A DNA stretch of 8,035 nt from Competibacteraceae bacterium UBA2788 (GTDB lineage Bacteria; Pseudomonadota; Gammaproteobacteria; Competibacterales; Competibacteraceae): assembly GCA_002352185.1 (NCBI GenBank), contig DEHY01000170.1:1-8035 (forward strand). Direction: 5' to 3'. This document shows positions 5,862 to 8,035 of the stretch, piece by piece. Under the pieces are notes generated by a model. That model had not been told where the DNA came from and made no database searches. It saw only the letters and a program-made list of their open reading frames with translations. Made by a program: the position numbers and the translations under genes. Position 1 is the first letter of the stretch. Each line of letters starts with the position of its first letter.

Positions 5862-6674
5862 ATGGCCTTGGAGGAGCGCGGGATGCGGGCCATCTGGGAG
5901 GACGCCGCACGCGCCCTCGCCGGGCTGGACCAAGAATCCGAGCCGCCCCTCGCCTTCATCGCCCTCGGCGGGCACGGCAACAGCGACGCGGCCATTCCTG
6001 GCGCGGCGCGGATTTGGGTGGGGCGCGAGGGCGCCGAGCCACGCCATGTGGGGTTTGGCGAATTATGGAACGCCCCGCTTCCGGGCCTCCAGTCTCTCTA
6101 CTTTTCCAGTTGCGTTGTAGGCAGAACCCGCGAAGTCAACGGCGAACCGCTGGGGCTGATCAGCGCCGGCCTGCTGCGCGGCGCGCGCTATCTGGTGGGG
6201 TGGAGCGTGCCGGTGGATGATTTGGGCGCGGCGCTGTTTGCGCTGCTGTATCACTCGATCTGGCGCGACTGCGCCGACCCCGAAGAGGCGCTGATCCGCG
6301 CCCGCAGCGCCTTTCTGACCGGCAACTGGCCCCCGTCCGCCGTGGAAGTGGCGCGGCCCCTGCTGGCCGCGCATCTGCGCGACTTGCTGGCGGATTGGAT
6401 CAACATTCCCAGTCGCCAGGTCGCCCGCAAGGAGCGCCTGCGGAAAGTGCTGTGCGACCTGTACAAGGACTCCGGCGAGCCGCCCGCCGCACTCGAAAGC
6501 TGGAAAGCCCAGCTTAACGCTTGGCGGCTTCGGCAGAATTTGTCAGCCGCCCCAGCCGCCGCCGAGGCGCTCGCCGCCCGGATTCTCGACCGCCGCGCCG
6601 CGTTCCCGTTCCGCTACATCGGACACTTCGCCTTGGGCTTTGGGGCAACCGGCCATCCGCCCGCCGATGTTTAG
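5862..6674 (+). CDS. CHAT protease, C-terminal catalytic piece
   Basis: 270 residues from ATG 5862; the homologous frame begins earlier, near 5808, as the continuation of the gene at 4213. It holds the CHAT catalytic dyad: His in FIALGGHGNSD (codon 5973-5975) and Cys in LYFSSCVVGRT (codon 6111-6113), 46 residues apart, which is usual for the family. The next block, GEPLGLISAGLLRGARYLVG then SVPVDD, matches the CHAT pattern GL-x-AFL-x-AGA-x-x-V...W-x-V-D-D. A ~100-residue helical insert precedes a closing FPFRYIGHFALGF that resembles the usual HPFYWAAFVLIG ending. AAGGA at 5847-5851 lies 10 bases before ATG 5862, so separate translation after the TGA is conceivable. Both catalytic residues are intact. 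Confidence 0.75.
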   Translation: MALEERGMRAIWEDAARALAGLDQESEPPLAFIALGGHGNSDAAIPGAARIWVGREGAEPRHVGFGELWNAPLPGLQSLYFSSCVVGRTREVNGEPLGLISAGLLRGARYLVGWSVPVDDLGAALFALLYHSIWRDCADPEEALIRARSAFLTGNWPPSAVEVARPLLAAHLRDLLADWINIPSRQVARKERLRKVLCDLYKDSGEPPAALESWKAQLNAWRLRQNLSAAPAAAEALAARILDRRAAFPFRYIGHFALGFGATGHPPADV

Positions 6675-6721
6675 CGGCTAGAATCAAAAAATCTTCACTT
6701 CACCGAACAGGAGAAATTGCT

Positions 6722-7153
6722 ATGCCCACTGATTCCAACCTCCCCATCCTTGGCCGCATTGCCGCCGCGATCCATCCCGATCCGAACAACTACGCCAATG
6801 GACGCGATTACTACGGTTCGCCGGTTCACACGGCATTGGAGCGAGAGTTGAATGATCACTCGTGGCCGCATGTGCGGAAAGAGTATCTGTTCGATGATAA
6901 AGGCAATTTGACGGTGTTTCCGCACAAAAAGTGGCTGGATGATGCGGAGAAGCGTGATTTGCCCGCCACGTTTTTTTATGAAGTTATTCGACTTGCTCAA
7001 TGTAAGAATATAGACAATGAAATTTTTCCAGCGCAATGCGTCAATTATTATAATTTTGAACATAAAGATAGAGCGGCTAAAATCATAAGAAACCATGCAA
7101 GAAGATGGTTTTTTTCATTGCTATGCGTTTGTTCTTGGCCAAGAAATTATTAA
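6722..7153 (+). CDS. Unknown protein downstream of TPR-CHAT, N-terminal piece
   Basis: 143 residues as read; no family recognised. The start is strong: AGGAGA at 6709-6714, 7 bases before ATG 6722, 47 bases after the CHAT stop, which suggests cotranscription. Residues 1-30 (LPILGRIAAAIHPDPNNYAN) look like a folded N-terminus without signal peptide or membrane segment; aromatic and charged residues follow. After tryptophan 129 the frame crosses a T7 run (7109-7115) and ends in an implausible LLCVCSWPRNY tail. The neighbouring frame continues with protein-like sequence to the window end, so this is probably the first part of one gene of more than 435 residues. Base composition turns AT-rich from about 6970. 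By position it could be a partner or substrate of the CHAT protease; nothing in it proves that. Confidence 0.6.
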   Translation: MPTDSNLPILGRIAAAIHPDPNNYANGRDYYGSPVHTALERELNDHSWPHVRKEYLFDDKGNLTVFPHKKWLDDAEKRDLPATFFYEVIRLAQCKNIDNEIFPAQCVNYYNFEHKDRAAKIIRNHARRWFFSLLCVCSWPRNY

Positions 7154-8035
7154 AAATAATGTCAAGGTGGAGGAATTAAGATCGGTTATTAACAATAACC
7201 CTTCAGGTAATAGTATTGGGGAAATTCAATATGGTTTTTATATCGATACCGCCTATCAGAAATATTGCAGTTCTTCAACGAAATTATTTGATGGCGATGC
7301 TGCCTTGCGATTCAAAGACCAGGGTCATAAAGGATTTAATAAAAATCCGATCCTGTATGGCCCACGGTTCATGACGAATTTTTTTGGGTTATCTTTCAGT
7401 TACACTTACGCTAACGCTAAAGAGGAGAAACCTAGAGCGACGCGCTTGAACATGGATACAGGCGTTGATTTTAAGAATCAAGATATTCTAAAGGAGATTA
7501 AAGAAACCGAGGAACTCGATTTTGAAAAAGGCGGCTGTAAAAATGCGGCCGTTCTTTTCATTTTCTGCGCGGAAGCGGAACGGGCGCTCTTGGAAAAAGA
7601 GTGTTGTAGTCCATTGAAAAAAGTGGAGGAACTCATTCGGGATACCCAAGATGTATCAAATTTTCTTTTGAGGAAAGCCATCATGCCAGACCTTCAACAA
7701 GTTCTTGTCGGAGTTGTGAAAGGGTTGAAAGAAGCCGTTCTTAATGAAACGAATAGCTCGACGACTCGCTTCCAGCCCAATGGTTTGTTCAATGAGATAC
7801 GGGCTTTTATAAACGAAACAAATCCAGATGAACCCGATAGCATTTATGAGTTCAGGTCGTTGCACATCGTGATCCCAAACGAAATTAGTAGTTTGCCGGA
7901 GAACGTCATCGAATTAAAATTCCACTTCTTCGATATTCACGAAAAAGAACTTTCTTTTCATTACATCGAGTCTTATAGTTGCAATGATGAATATGAAAAG
8001 CCGTCCGATGGTTACTATAGTAATCCTTCTCAGGT
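7095..8035 (+). CDS. Unknown protein downstream of TPR-CHAT, main piece, runs off window
   Basis: Open without a stop from 7089 to the window end, over 310 codons. The first ATG in frame is 7095 (MQEDGFFHCYAFVLG), overlapping the previous frame by 59 bases, but it has no good ribosome site. The more natural reading is continuation of the gene at 6722, with one T too many at 7109-7115 (tryptophan then FFHCYAFVLGQEII). The protein is soluble-looking, rich in N, K, E and F, with no signal peptide, membrane segment or catalytic motif I can name. Cysteines occur in KECCSPLKK and GGCKNAAVLFIFCAEAERA. GC is low (27% and 32% in the two 60-base lines 7141-7200 and 7921-7980), unlike the CHAT gene upstream. 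The 3' end is missing, so a C-terminal domain may be outside the window. Confidence 0.65.
   Translation, partial: MQEDGFFHCYAFVLGQEIIKNNVKVEELRSVINNNPSGNSIGEIQYGFYIDTAYQKYCSSSTKLFDGDAALRFKDQGHKGFNKNPILYGPRFMTNFFGLSFSYTYANAKEEKPRATRLNMDTGVDFKNQDILKEIKETEELDFEKGGCKNAAVLFIFCAEAERALLEKECCSPLKKVEELIRDTQDVSNFLLRKAIMPDLQQVLVGVVKGLKEAVLNETNSSTTRFQPNGLFNEIRAFINETNPDEPDSIYEFRSLHIVIPNEISSLPENVIELKFHFFDIHEKELSFHYIESYSCNDEYEKPSDGYYSNPSQ
7109..7115 (+). other. T7 run at the frame break of the unknown gene
   Basis: Seven T follow the tryptophan codon TGG (7106-7108). Removing one T, or a +1 shift, joins the frame starting at 6722 to the open frame running to 8035. Such runs are prone to replication or transcription slippage and to sequencing indels. 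Confidence 0.7.

Noticed and set aside
6722..8035. Bacterial gasdermin beside the CHAT protease
   Set aside because: The N-terminus lacks the short start with an early cysteine typical of bacterial gasdermins, and the protein is longer than the usual ~260 residues. I see no supporting motif.

Overview
The window looks like chromosomal DNA from a GC-rich Gram-negative bacterium, most likely a gammaproteobacterium. The evidence is a LplT/PlsC-type phospholipid remodelling protein, a DUF4124-like single-pass protein, a periplasmic single-Cache protein and a SatP/YaaH-type acetate transporter. The mix of acetate uptake genes with TPR-CHAT genes would fit an environmental lineage such as the Competibacter group, but that placement is a guess.

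Layout: (1) Positions 55-2294, plus strand: a fused lysophospholipid-flippase/acyltransferase gene followed 11 bases later by a small DUF4124-like membrane protein. (2) Positions 2293-3525, minus strand and convergent with the first pair: an acetate transporter gene (start 3525), then a secreted sCache-domain gene (start 2908), closed by a textbook intrinsic terminator lying between the convergent units. A binding protein for a small carboxylate next to a carboxylate transporter suggests a shared role in acetate handling. (3) Positions 3526-3928: about 400 bases with no convincing gene. They hold two interleaved perfect inverted repeats followed by a T7 run on the minus strand, and a possible sigma-54 promoter, all upstream of the transporter. 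(4) Positions 3929-4123: a 64-residue Cys/Arg-rich protein, then a GC-rich palindromic repeat. (5) Positions 4213-6674: a TPR-CHAT (caspase-like) protease gene split into two frames near 5790-5823. The catalytic His and Cys lie in the second piece. (6) Positions 6722-8035: an unrecognised gene 47 bases downstream, AT-rich in its later part, also split into two frames at a T7 run, and running off the window end.

The accessory part (3929-8035) is the most interesting. A TPR-CHAT protease directly followed by an unknown, compositionally different protein resembles the protease-plus-partner layouts known from CHAT-based immune or cell-death modules. Nothing in the sequence proves that function here. 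Both large genes of this part carry a single frame break at a slip-prone tract, so either the module is decaying, or expression uses frameshifting, or the assembly has indel errors.
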